Source of the DNA: Ustulina deusta | Taxonomy: Eukaryota > Ascomycota > Sordariomycetes > Xylariales > Xylariaceae | Assembly: GCA_023159155.1 (NCBI GenBank) | Contig: JAJNNX010000003.1 | Coordinates: forward strand, 1,488,001 to 1,552,000 | Length of the DNA stretch: 64,000 bases | Direction: 5' to 3' | Shown here: one piece after another, positions 32,997 to 43,364 of the stretch | Layout of the letters: each line of letters starts with the position of its first letter | Numbering within the stretch: position 1 is the stretch's first letter | Notes under the pieces: model-generated | What the model was told of the DNA's origin: nothing | Databases searched by the model: none | What the model saw: the letters and a program-made list of their open reading frames with translations, nothing else | Position numbers and translations under genes: made by a program

Positions 32997-35273
32997 CTAT
33001 TTCTGAGGGTGTTCTGCTGTTTCTAACGCCTCGTTGAATCCATTAGATTCACTGAGTTTGCCGTCTTTTGCACCCTTCGATAGGCGCAAAACACAGGCTT
33101 GTTGTATCGCTCTTTTAGCTTCTAATTCTCGAATACGCTCTTCAGTATCATCCCTCCTTTTTCTAGCCACCTCAAGCGCTGTCCGACCATTGCGGTCGAT
33201 AGCACTAGGGTTAGCACCATTTTCAAGAAAGAGTTGAAGAAGGGTTTCGGATTGATTCTCCACCGCGAAATGCAAAGGAGTCGCCCCCCAATGGGCCGCC
33301 ACATTCATAGGGTAACGATGGAATAAATTCACCATATCGTGATCTCTGTGGTGCAGCGCGAGACTTAACGGGTCGCAAGGCCCTCTGAACATATCGGTAT
33401 CAAATTTCAACCTTGTCACAACTCTTTTTTTGAGTAGACATTGCACAATAGGTTCACGGCGGCAGTCTATAGCGAGACTGAGGATGAATCTGGCGACTTC
33501 CCAAGGAGTACTAAACTCTCCGGGGTTCATTTCCAACAGAAGCTCAACAATCTCTGTTTCTCCGCCTAGAACCGCCATGAATAACCGCGTCCATTTTTCA
33601 AACGGGTGGACGGTATTGCCCCAGTTCTCTAGCAACACCCGGATGATTTCTTTTCGATTAATCGCCAACGAAACGCTTAGCTGGGTGTAATTCACCACAT
33701 CTTCTCGAGGATCGTCTGGAATGCCTTTTTGAAGGCCGTTTTGACTTTCCCGGTCCACACTGCGTTGGAGTTTATGGATAAGGTCCGCTGTTCGGACATC
33801 TTGCGCCTTTAGTTGCAGAAGGAGCCTTCCCAAGAAAGGTTTCGAAGCAAATAAAAGAAAAGGGTAGAGATCCTCTTGCTGAACCAACAGTCCTACTTCT
33901 CCATGAGACCACCTAGACGTTTCCATTGCGATCTCAAGATTTTCAACGAAGTGGATGCATGTGTAACCCCATTCGACTCTCTCAGGCTGGAGCGTTTCTT
34001 CAAATTCCTCGAAAAATAATTGCCCACGCCGGAGCCTTTCGTCAAATAGCTCGCCAAGTCGCAACAAGAGAATCATCATCTCTACTGCATTAAACTTGTT
34101 CGATGCTGCAGCGTCCAGCATTCTTCGAGTCACATTGATAGAACCATCCATTTCGCTCGAGAAAGACCGCACAACTTCAGGCTTGCAGGAGCTTAATATA
34201 TGGATGAACAATTCTCCCATATCCTCAGATACAATATTTGTTAGATTGAATAGAAACCGATCGGATAGAAACTCCTCGATGGTAATAATTCCCCAGTCCT
34301 GATTAGGGTATCGACCCAAAATATGCTTAAGAGTAGCACATATAACCTCGCCTTGATTTTGAGTATAATCCGGGACTATGGTTTTCTCGGCATCTTGGTC
34401 TTTGCATAGTCCAAGTAATGCGAATATCCTGTCGCGGGGGTCCGATGCCTCTGACTGACGGAAATCGAGTAGGATGGAACAAAAAGTCCCATCTCGAAGT
34501 TTACGTGAACCCTGTCCAGAGTATGTTGGCATGAGTCCGAATACAGCTGCAGTGTGACCATCTAGGTCCACCCCTAGGAATGTGGGTGCCATCGCGAAGA
34601 TGTGTGCAGGAATAGAAGTCGTACCGCAGTAGACTGAAGCGCTACGAGCATTCGCAACCTCCTGCAGGATCCAGACTCGACGGAACCAGGGCCGCTCTAG
34701 GAGTTCTTCGAGACCTTTTCGCTGGACATCCCTCGGAGTGGCGCTGTAATCGAGCTGAGGATCATCCTGTGCCATTTCCCAGGCAATCTTCCACCTTCGA
34801 TCGTCAGATGCCCAGTGACAGCCTAAGGTGTGTATATGAAACCTACGTAGAGATTCCATAAAAATGCCTGGTAATGTGGCCTCTGCCCCAAGGTAAATGA
34901 TGACATGGTCGGCACTTCTATAGATGGCTCGCATCCGTTGAACCTGGTGGCTACGCTCGAAGTTGTCGTCTTGGTTGATCGCGATAGCATCAACCCAGAG
35001 GTAGCGATCTTTCTCGGGGTCGCGTATATTTTCTAGTAGCTGCGACAGGCTAGATGTGACCATAAACCTTTTCCCATCAAGCCTAATACTGAGTGGCTTG
35101 GCTGATGTGCCGCCCCAAGTATACGAGACAGCTTCGTAGGGGATAACATTGTCATCAAGCGTCGTGTATATGAGTTCACACTCGATGGTCTCATGCAAAT
35201 CTCCTTTAACAAGCCGTACGAGACGGAAAGCAGAGGTATTAAAGTCCAGTTGTTTGTATCTGAAGGTGTCCAT
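32997..35273 (-). CDS. HET-domain protein with C-terminal ankyrin repeats
   Basis: An intronless 758-aa protein. The heterokaryon-incompatibility (HET) domain is plain: PYEAVSYTWGG (residues 45-55), YLWVDAIAINQDD (91-103), RPWFRRVWILQE (about 195-206) and SDPRDRIFALLGL. HET domains resemble TIR folds and trigger programmed cell death on non-self recognition in fungi. The C-terminal third carries ankyrin-like repeats ending with GATPLHFAVENQSETLLQLF and GRTALEVARKR, presumably the sensing or regulatory part. The tail is charged, coiled-coil-like. The neighbour upstream is a kelch membrane protein (convergent 3' ends, about 250 bp apart). Start choice is the first in-frame ATG, and the family segment FRLVRL lies close behind. 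Confidence 0.93.
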   Translation of the reverse strand: MDTFRYKQLDFNTSAFRLVRLVKGDLHETIECELIYTTLDDNVIPYEAVSYTWGGTSAKPLSIRLDGKRFMVTSSLSQLLENIRDPEKDRYLWVDAIAINQDDNFERSHQVQRMRAIYRSADHVIIYLGAEATLPGIFMESLRRFHIHTLGCHWASDDRRWKIAWEMAQDDPQLDYSATPRDVQRKGLEELLERPWFRRVWILQEVANARSASVYCGTTSIPAHIFAMAPTFLGVDLDGHTAAVFGLMPTYSGQGSRKLRDGTFCSILLDFRQSEASDPRDRIFALLGLCKDQDAEKTIVPDYTQNQGEVICATLKHILGRYPNQDWGIITIEEFLSDRFLFNLTNIVSEDMGELFIHILSSCKPEVVRSFSSEMDGSINVTRRMLDAAASNKFNAVEMMILLLRLGELFDERLRRGQLFFEEFEETLQPERVEWGYTCIHFVENLEIAMETSRWSHGEVGLLVQQEDLYPFLLFASKPFLGRLLLQLKAQDVRTADLIHKLQRSVDRESQNGLQKGIPDDPREDVVNYTQLSVSLAINRKEIIRVLLENWGNTVHPFEKWTRLFMAVLGGETEIVELLLEMNPGEFSTPWEVARFILSLAIDCRREPIVQCLLKKRVVTRLKFDTDMFRGPCDPLSLALHHRDHDMVNLFHRYPMNVAAHWGATPLHFAVENQSETLLQLFLENGANPSAIDRNGRTALEVARKRRDDTEERIRELEAKRAIQQACVLRLSKGAKDGKLSESNGFNEALETAEHPQK

Positions 35274-36441
35274 GTTGCGATGTTAACGAGACTGGCTATG
35301 GATAACGGCGGCATGAACCTAGAAATATATTGTAAGATTAGACCAACCCATATAGCTTTATGTGCCGACCTACTTGTAATTCCTAATGGTAAGGCGGCGG
35401 GTTACTATATGAACGCAAAGAACCAGACTATCTTGTTCGGCCTTGAATGATCTATAACGTTCGAGAGGATCAACAGAAAAGGGGGGTTTGCTGGTTGCGC
35501 CAATATCCATGAATCGATGGCTTCATTCTTATGTAGAAGGATCCAACTCGCTCCAAAAGCAGAGGGAGATCCACTCACAGTAGCAATTAAGAGGGAGACG
35601 AGGGCACGCGGGCACGCGGGGAACCCTTATCTACATCTCCCAGCGAGGCTCAGACCACCCGCACGATGTGTAACACTGAAGGGGCCAATTGAGATGCCCG
35701 TCATATCTTATATGTAAGAACATGCATGATGAGGGGCAAGGCAGATTGATACGTGTATGTTGCTCGACAGCATGCGTCAACGAGCCAAGTCAAGTATTTT
35801 CAGGGGGAAATCATTTGTCTCCAGATTGCACACTGATCGGAGACCGCGGGAGAAAGCTTCCAGAACCTACCTTCCAAACAACATGGGGAAGTAGGAACAG
35901 CGTTAGGTATCTACCTACAACGCAGGTTATTTCTTGGGAAGGAACTCGAGGCTACCTATCTAAGTAGGCAGTAAGCAAAAAAGGACCGTCTCGCCATCGT
36001 GATTGGAGGACGGGAGCCTAATGAGAAGACAGGTACTTAGGTACCTAACTCTAGGGAAACCCAGCTTATAGAAATGTTGCCAACAGCTTTATCGATTACC
36101 TGTAGCAATATCCCCGAATAAAGCATTTAGGTACAAGGGGTTCCAGGAACCTTCATTGCCGCATAAGTAGGGAAGTGACATGCTTAGGCAGTTCTAAGAT
36201 CACCAGGGCCTGTTGTGGTAGTCACAGTTCTCCCTCTCTGCTATAACCACACGCTATCATGAATATTATGAGGACAGCACCGGATACGAAACAATGTATC
36301 AACCTCCCCCTTCGCGAACCAAGAAGCTATTTGCTCTCTGGCTCTCCTGATCATGGTCCCGAAAAGCATTCTAAGTAGACACGCAACAACGCCAAGTTCA
36401 AATTCTTGAAAATTGTCTTCGCTCATTTCGAGTACACCGGG
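35274..36441. other. HET gene promoter and spacer
   Basis: No gene recognised. It contains a GGTACTTAGGTACC-like motif near 36030 and a short GGCACGCG direct repeat near 35605. Confidence 0.5.
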
Positions 36442-36819
36442 CTAACCGAACCGGATCTTGCCCTCGTTGACATCAGGGTAGACATCGAAGCGTCTCTGCG
36501 AGGAGATGGGGATAGCCTTCCTCGTCTCGTCGATCCTGGCGCCGTCCAGTTCCCAGGCGACGATGGACTCGGCTTCTTCGGCCTCGACGACGACCTGGGC
36601 CATGGGGTCGACGATGAGGCTGTGGCCCCAGGCGTGGTAGGAGGCGGCCGTGTCGCGCGCGGGGCTGCACAGCGCGACGTAGCACTGGTTGTCCATGGCG
36701 CGGGCCTGGCCCTGCAGGCGCCAGTGCAGGGGGCCGGTGGTGGTGTTGAAGGCGCCCGGGTAGATGAGGGCGAAGGCGCCGCGGCGCGCGGCGATGGTGG
36801 CCAGCTCGGGGAACCGCAC

Positions 36820-36850
<31 letters not shown>

Positions 36851-37503
36851 TACCCGGCGAGGTCCACCAGCGTCAGCTTGTCGCCGGCCGTCAGCACGTC
36901 GCTCTCGCGGAACGTGATCTTGCCCGGGATGTCGATGTCGAAGAGGTGCACCTTGCGGTGGGTGGCCAGCAGCGCGCCGTCGGGCCCGAACACGAGAGAC
37001 GTGTTGTAGTATTTCTTCGTCCCGTCCCTCTCCTCGGCCTCGGGGATGGAGCCGCCCACGAGGAACACCTTCGCCTCGGCGGCCATGGACGACAAGGCGT
37101 GGAAGGACGGCGACTGGTCGCGCGAGGGCGGCGAGGGCAGGAGGGTCTCGGCATACGAGGGGAAGTAGTCGCATCCGTAGGGCGAGTTGAAGCACTCGGG
37201 CAGCACGACGAGGTGCGCGCCGGCCCCGGCGGCCTCGAGCACTTTGTCACGCGCGTGCGAGAGATTCGCGGCCTTGTCGGCCCCGCTGGCGAGCTGGATG
37301 CACGATAGCTTGAGGGGCTTCTTGAGGACCGGCGACGGCGTGGTTGATGTCGCCATCGTGCGAGCGACGGTCGGGGTGGCGAGGATTGGGTTGACTGGGT
37401 TGATTCGCGCAAGTCGGCAGCTGAGACGCAGATGGCGGCTCGAAGGAGGGGAAGTAATTGATTTGGGGAATAGACTCAAGGTCTTGTTAGTGAAACGTCT
37501 CAT
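36442..37503 (-). CDS. Nitrilase-superfamily omega-amidase (Nit2/Nit3-like)
   Basis: One exon, 353 aa from the ATG at 37503. The family hydrolyses alpha-ketoglutaramate or deaminated glutathione, i.e. metabolite repair. The Glu-Lys-Cys triad is visible: LPECFNSPYG (E103), THRKVHLFD (K184) and AICYDVRFPE (C226). The segment after C226 (YPGAFNTTTGPLHW) is typical of Nit2. The first 50 residues (MRRFTNKTLSLFPKS..., rich in Arg and Ser) look like a mitochondrial presequence; a second ATG at 37356 (MATSTTPSP) would give the cytosolic form, so dual localisation from two starts is plausible. An upstream in-frame ATG at 37530 adds nine residues and is less likely. The gene has high GC3. Confidence 0.92.
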
Positions 37504-37916
37504 GATAAATGCATCGTATCTGCCAGGCACCGGACAAATACCTTTCGGGTGGTTGTTGCGAAATCGGGTGGGCTGAAGCTATTGTGGGGTTGACAATGAC
37601 AGCAATCTTGGTGGGGTTGAGCTTAATTACCGGGTAAGTTGGGGTAGGGAGGGGTAAGCTAATCCAAGTGCTGGATCCGAGATAGACTATCAAATATCTA
37701 GACTATCAAATCACCCATGGGCTAAAAAAAGATACGTTAGGTACATAGTACAAGATGGAAGGAGTCCTCTATAAAGGAGCAATGATGTTGATCCTGAGTT
37801 TATCATCACAGCCATAGTCATATGCCACACCATTGTCTAACCTGGCTGGATGACCAGAAGCCGCCCTGATAGTAGCCGTATACATGTAACAACCTGTTTA
37901 AAGACAAGGGGCCTAT

Positions 37917-38772
37917 TTACCAATCACAACTCCGCCCGAGCAGCGCAGCGAGTTGCTCCAGGTACTTTTTATCAACATCGTCAAACCCATTAAGATCGGC
38001 ACAGTCGATATCGATGATGGCCACAACCTTCCTCGAGTCCCCCTCGCCCGCGACGATGGGGACCACGATCTCGCTCTTGCTGTCTCCGTCGCAGGCGATG
38101 TGACCCGGGAACTTCTCGACGTCCGGGACGAGCTGCGTCGTCTGAGTCGAGGCCGCTGCACCACACACGCCTCTGCCGAAGGCGATGGTCTGGCACGCCA
38201 CCTTGCCTTGGAACGGGCCGAGGATGAGCTGTGGGTTTGCCGTCTTTTGGGGATCTAGCGTGTAGAAGCCTGTCGTTTGGCGGTTAGTATCAAGTGCGAG
38301 GCGAGGTCAGGCAAGCGAGTCAGGGGGAATGGATGGATTGATTGACCTAGGAAAGGACCGACATACCGGCCCAGTTTACTTGGCTGCTCGGAGAAGGGAG
38401 AGACTTATACGCGTGCCATAGCAATGAAGCAGTGTTGGCCAAGTTGCTTCACTCTGTCAGTCGGCTTGTGACGGCCGGAAGTTTGAGATATTTCGCGATG
38501 CATGCATGATGTACGCACCAGACCTAGACCAGACCGTATAAGCATACGCATTCAGACAGACGGCGAGACTTGGGATAGAAGCCGGCCTTACTGACCCAGT
38601 TCCTTTGGCCGTCGAAGAGACCTTCGACCTGCAAGAGCACCTGCTCATATGCCTCCTCTTTCGTCACGCCATCCGCGAAATTCGAAGCGTCTGCATGGAC
38701 CTAAGATATCAATCAATTTTTATAAGTTATGAGCTTGAGTTAGGCGGGGTTCTTTCTAGGCGGGCTTACCAT
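37917..38772 (-). CDS. Free methionine-(R)-sulfoxide reductase (GAF domain)
   Basis: Exons in transcript order: 38772-38770 (ATG only), 38700 to about 38596, about 38448-38367, and 38269-37917. The enzyme reduces free Met-R-sulfoxide with thioredoxin, as yeast YKL069W does. Family blocks are VHADASNFADGVTKEEAYEQ, LLWHAYKSL, VNWAGFYTLD, ILGPFQGKVACQTI, GRGVCGAAASTQ and FPGHIACDGDSKSEIVVPI, holding the reactive cysteines. The first and last introns are clean (GTAAGC...TTAG; GTATGT...ACAG). The middle one is not: donor GTCAGTAAGG and the region before AACTTGGCCAAC do not join in frame with any AG acceptor, by one base. Either an indel or an unusual splice is present. The tandem amidase gene ends 400 bp away on the same strand. 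Confidence 0.85.
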
Positions 38773-39427
38773 CTTTTGAGGCTTTTCTAAGTTGTGTTCT
38801 GTGGGCAACTATGGAATCTTCAAGACCCTTCAAATCTGCTACGTTGTAATCCAAATCTAGCAAATAATTGATTAATGCTTTCGCTATCTACATACCTAAG
38901 TTGACAACCCTCTTTTTTTGGATCCGCACGAAAACACTACCAGTTTTATGTGAGCATGCGGACTTTGGAATCTCGCAGAAAAATACTGTTTAGGTATTAG
39001 TCAAGCACGCGATTGGCAGGGCTTATTGGGTTAGGTATGTGAATCCACTAAAATCCCAACTTAGTGCCTGTCTCTCTAAGTACTTACTTATACTAGGAAG
39101 ACAGACGCCGTCACAACTGCCTACACTTATGGCCAATGATACGGTGGATATAACTTCTACCTCCGTCTTTTCCACATCTTATTGCTGAATAGGCACCCGC
39201 GAAAGTATGTTTCTTTTTGCACATCTCAACGCCGTACATTTCTATTCCTTTAAGACGCTTCGTACATACGATTACTATGGTACTTTAGACTCAGTCGTCG
39301 CCGCTTTACTCAGGCCGTGGTTAGTGTAAGTCTAACGCCGCTTCGTACAAAGCATTAACAGCGTCCCTTACACCAGTAGTCATCGAAAGCAGGACTATAG
39401 CTGGCGGCGGCGGATCTCACCACCGAC
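38773..39427. other. Spacer, no gene recognised
   Basis: 5' flank of the sulfoxide reductase and 3' flank of the kinase-ankyrin gene. Confidence 0.5.
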
Positions 39428-42400
39428 TCATGCATAGCCCGTCAGCAAATCCCTCATTCTTGAGCTCGAGCTCGTCCTCGCTTCGAGTTCATGTGCCTGG
39501 AGCGCCCCATATCGTCCAAGTAGAGCGACAGTCCGCTCGTAGCGGCGGTCTCTCGTCTCGGCCTCTAGTAAAAAATACCATCAGCTCCCGCCTTTTAAGA
39601 GCCGTGAACACGGGTTTGTAGCGCATGAATTATCGGGACTGACTCACCAGCTTTAGACATCCCTCTGCTCCCTTTCCGCGCGAGCGAGTTGATGAAGTTC
39701 AGCAGCGCATCCAGGGGTGTCCTCGGCGGCTTTCCCAACCTCGTCGTGACGGGGTTCACATCGGCACCGGCCCGGAGCACGACAGTCGCGCTTTCGATCA
39801 GACCGCAGATGGCCAGCTCGTGCAAGAGCGCGTGTCTGTCCAATTCACGATATGTTATGCCGCGATCTGGCCCCTCGCGGCGCGCGGCCAGCAGCGGGAC
39901 GACGTACGTCTGCAGCATCGCGGCCATCTCTGTATCGTGCGCCTGCGTCGCGCTCTCTTTGTCCTCGTCTAATTTGTCCGAGAGGGCCCAGGCCAGATGG
40001 CCGAAGACGGGGAAATCCGCGACGTCGTCCCGGTTCGTTTCGGCGCAGGCGATCTTGTCGTCTGCCGCGGCGCCGTTGTCTAGGAGGACTTTCACCGCCG
40101 CCCGGAGATAGTGGCTTGCCAGGACCAGCACGGGCGAGTATCCTTGGCGATCCCGGACATGGATATCAGCTCCATGGCTGAGCAGCAGCTTCGCCACACG
40201 GGTCTGGAATTCCTCCTGGCCGAGCAGTTCCCCGGAGTACTCCACGCCGTAGCGCACGCCCATGTACATCAGTGCCGTTCGCCCGTCGCTGTCGGCCGTG
40301 TTCACATCCGCACCCGCCTCGAGCAGCAGCTCGACGAGATCGATTTTGCCGGCGTACACGGCTAGCATCAGGACCGTGCTGGTTTTCCCCGAGCGCCATG
40401 CCGCTGCCAGGGAGTCGATTTCAAACCCGTATTGGCAGAGGACTTGCAACGTGCGTTTTAGCATGGCCCGTTGGGTTTCCAGAGAGCCTCGGACGTAGGG
40501 CGTGTAGAATCGGCTCGGGCTGCAGTCGCTAATCCAGCAGAAGTCGCCAGCGATCAGGTGATGCGGAACTCCAATTCCGTCCGCTGCAGTGTCGTCTCGG
40601 ACTCCCGAGCCGCCCTCGAGGAGAACCTCGAGAATGTCAGCGTTCCAATTTTGCACAGCTAGATCCACTGCGCTTGAACCAGCTGATGGGCCAAGTATAA
40701 ACTCCTCGTGAGGGACATCGTCGGGAGAGTCCGGCCTGACATCTGGATCCGAAGACACGAAAATGAATTGTCTGTCGCTGTCTCGAAGGAAGGGGTCGGC
40801 TCCGTGACTTAGAAGAGCACGGACGGCTTCGGTACAGCCGAAGCGCACTGCCCAGTGCAGCGGACTACCGGTAGGGAGCATGAATGGGTAGTGAAACATT
40901 TTCTCACGCTGGTTTGTTAGAGTGTTGGTAGAGGCGCCCTTCTCTATTAGCTTTCTAGCTACCATGTCAATGTGATCTGGGTGGAAGGCGAATAGCCAGT
41001 GAAGACAGGAGGGACCATTTCGGCGGGAAGGGAGTGACGGATTGGCGCCCATCTCGAGGAGGAATATAACCGTTTTGGAGGCACCACATTCACATGCGCG
41101 GTACAATGGGGTTTCGCCGAATTTGTTGCGCATGTCAACGCATTCACGCGTCATGATAGTCTTTAAGGTATTAATGGCCTCGGAATGATTGAAGGAAGCC
41201 AGGATATGCGGCAGGCAGTCGCCCCACCGATTCAATGGCTCATAAAGGGATTTCGATGAGAGCGGGATACTAGGCGGCAAGTATTCCTGGAGGATTTGAG
41301 GAGACACGCCTGAGTAATGTTGATTGAAGCCACCAGACTCCTGGAACAGCTTCAACGCGGCGTCGAAACGGGGGCCATCCATTGCTCTGACCTCGCTGGA
41401 AAAAACCAAGGCGCCGGTAGCGATGGACTCTAGATTCCAGTCTAAAACCTTTGACCTAATATCCTCGTTGATCTCGTAGCCGTGGAATTCATAGTAGCGG
41501 AAGATTAAGGCGCGCGCCTGTTGCACGCCGCCGACGGCAGCAGCGTGGAGGAGACGAGCCCACGGTGCTGAAGCCGTCGGCTCATCAGTTGGTCCAGGCC
41601 CGCCTTCCACCCACTTCAGAAAAACCGCGAAGGCGGTCTCGGGGGACAGGCTTCCTTCGTCCTCAAGGAAGGCAAACATGAGCGGATGGAGTAGCTCGAC
41701 TTCTAGATCGGGGAGCTCCCAGTTCCAATGCTCGTAGTCAGACGACAGAATCGAAGAGCTGGTAGAAGACACCTCGTCTTCGTCCTCGAACTCAACACCA
41801 GTGTCGTCAAAGACTAACTCGGATAAATCTGGAGAAAACCCGACACTATGAGAGGTGGCTTTGGGTCGTAGTTGGTCAAGCGTCGTCATTCTCACTAACG
41901 TTTCTTCACCCTCCTTATCTTCTAATAAGAGAGGGAGTATCCACTGAGGACGGCATTGCGCGTTCCCACATAAACACAACTGCAATAAATTCTCCAAAAC
42001 CCGTGCGAATTCCGATGTCATATCTTCTTGATTCCGAACATGCGTGAGTGCCGTATCAAGCGCATCTTCCTCGCCGCCTGGGGGCGAGGTAGTAAGTTCA
42101 CAGAGAAGCGCCCAGGTGACTAATCCAAATGCATACGCGTCAAGTCTGTCAAGGAGAAGAGGGTCAATTGGTTCGCCCTCCTCGTAATGCCGTCGAAGCT
42201 CTGGTGCACGCCAACCGATCGTACCTCGGCCGGCGAGCTCACCCCCTTTGCTCAGATCGGCACCGCTCCCGAAATCAGAGAGTTTCGCTGTCCAACGAGG
42301 TCCTCGTTTGAACACTAATATGTTCTCCGGCTTGAGATCGCCGTGAATGAGTCCGATTTCGTGGATGACATCCAGAGCAGCGGCAAGGTCCTTGATAATG

Positions 42401-43017
42401 TCGAATTTCGTCTGTCCTGAGATAATATCCTCGGAAGCTAGTATTCCCGCGAGGTCATCGTCTGCCAATTCGAGCGCTATGAAGGGTGTCCGATGCCAAT
42501 TGTCATCATCGATTCCCCACCCAACAATATTGACGATGTTCTCGTGGCGACGGAGTCTCGGGTGTCTCAGCGCTGCGATTTCTATTAGGAAATCTCGTAC
42601 CTGCCTGCGCACGGCGGACTCTGACAGATCAAGCCGTGCTTTAGCATCAAGGACGAACTTGGGGGTTTTTAGAGCGACTGTGCGCAGGCCGGCGGATGGA
42701 TTATTGAAGAATCCAATGCTGCCTTGCCGAACGACGAACTGGGCCCCCGATCCGATGTGCGTCGATGGCGGAACCGTGAAGCATGGGCCCCGTATCCAGA
42801 GCTTATGGATAAGGACTGCAAGTTCAGCTATCGGGAGCTGGGGATACCCATGGTCCTCGTCGTCGGGGTTAGACAGAGTCAAGCTTTGGAATTTGGTATG
42901 ATGCGCCGATATATCACTAATATAGGCTGCGAAAGAGAGCCCAACCCCCGAGCCAGCTACGCTTGTACTCATCTTTTGTTGAACACGCTGGGGATATGCT
43001 TGATCAAGATATTGCAC
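39428..43017 (-). CDS. Protein kinase fused to ankyrin repeats
   Basis: Exon 1 is 43017-39648; a GTGAGT...CTAG intron leads to exon 2, 39564-39428, in phase, giving 1168 aa. An in-frame ATG at 42972 (MSTSVAGSG) is an equally good start. The kinase domain (about residues 85-370) looks complete: glycine loop IGSGAQFVVRQG, VALK (K117), HGDLKPENILVF (D227), SDFGSG (D248) and WRAPEL. It is a Ser/Thr-type kinase. After a linker of acidic low complexity come many ankyrin repeats, e.g. FGETPLYRAC, GSPLHWAVRFG, LVELLLEAGADVNTADSDG and YSPVLVLASHYL, continuing into the short last exon. The gene is head-to-head with a HeLo-domain pseudokinase gene. By analogy with other fungal ankyrin signalling proteins, the repeats would sense a ligand or partner. 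Confidence 0.93.
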
Positions 43018-43364
43018 GATGAGTATAAGGAGGTCTCGAATAAGTGAACATCCTAAATTTCAAATTGCAGATAGATAGATAGTGAGATTCCGAATTAGAC
43101 GACGACATTCTTCTGATCTTTCTGTCGCTTCCAGGGGTTGTGGCTGAAGTCCTCACCACTGTCGCAGATCCTTCGGGGCTGAGTGATTTGCTCCGCCATT
43201 GCAGAAGTCAGCTGGCCCAGAAGGAGACCGTCCAACGGTTTGTTAACACGCAACACCTCAAGTAAATAGTTTAATAAATGCCATATATCATCCTATCTAC
43301 GTGAATTTGGGTTACTAGTTACTGTGTTCCCTTGACCAAGACGCCGCAACTAGTTGTACTTAAC
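43018..43364. promoter_or_regulatory. Shared 347-bp divergent promoter
   Basis: The only DNA between the start codons of the kinase-ankyrin and HeLo-pseudokinase genes. It contains a GATA tetranucleotide tract (GATAGATAGATAG, about 43071) and AT-rich patches but no motif I can name with confidence. So short a gap implies common regulation; this is inference. Confidence 0.5.

Noticed and set aside
36406..37308. A 300-codon plus-strand frame opposite the amidase
   Set aside because: It is antisense to a conserved enzyme and has Val/Gly/Arg-rich shadow composition.
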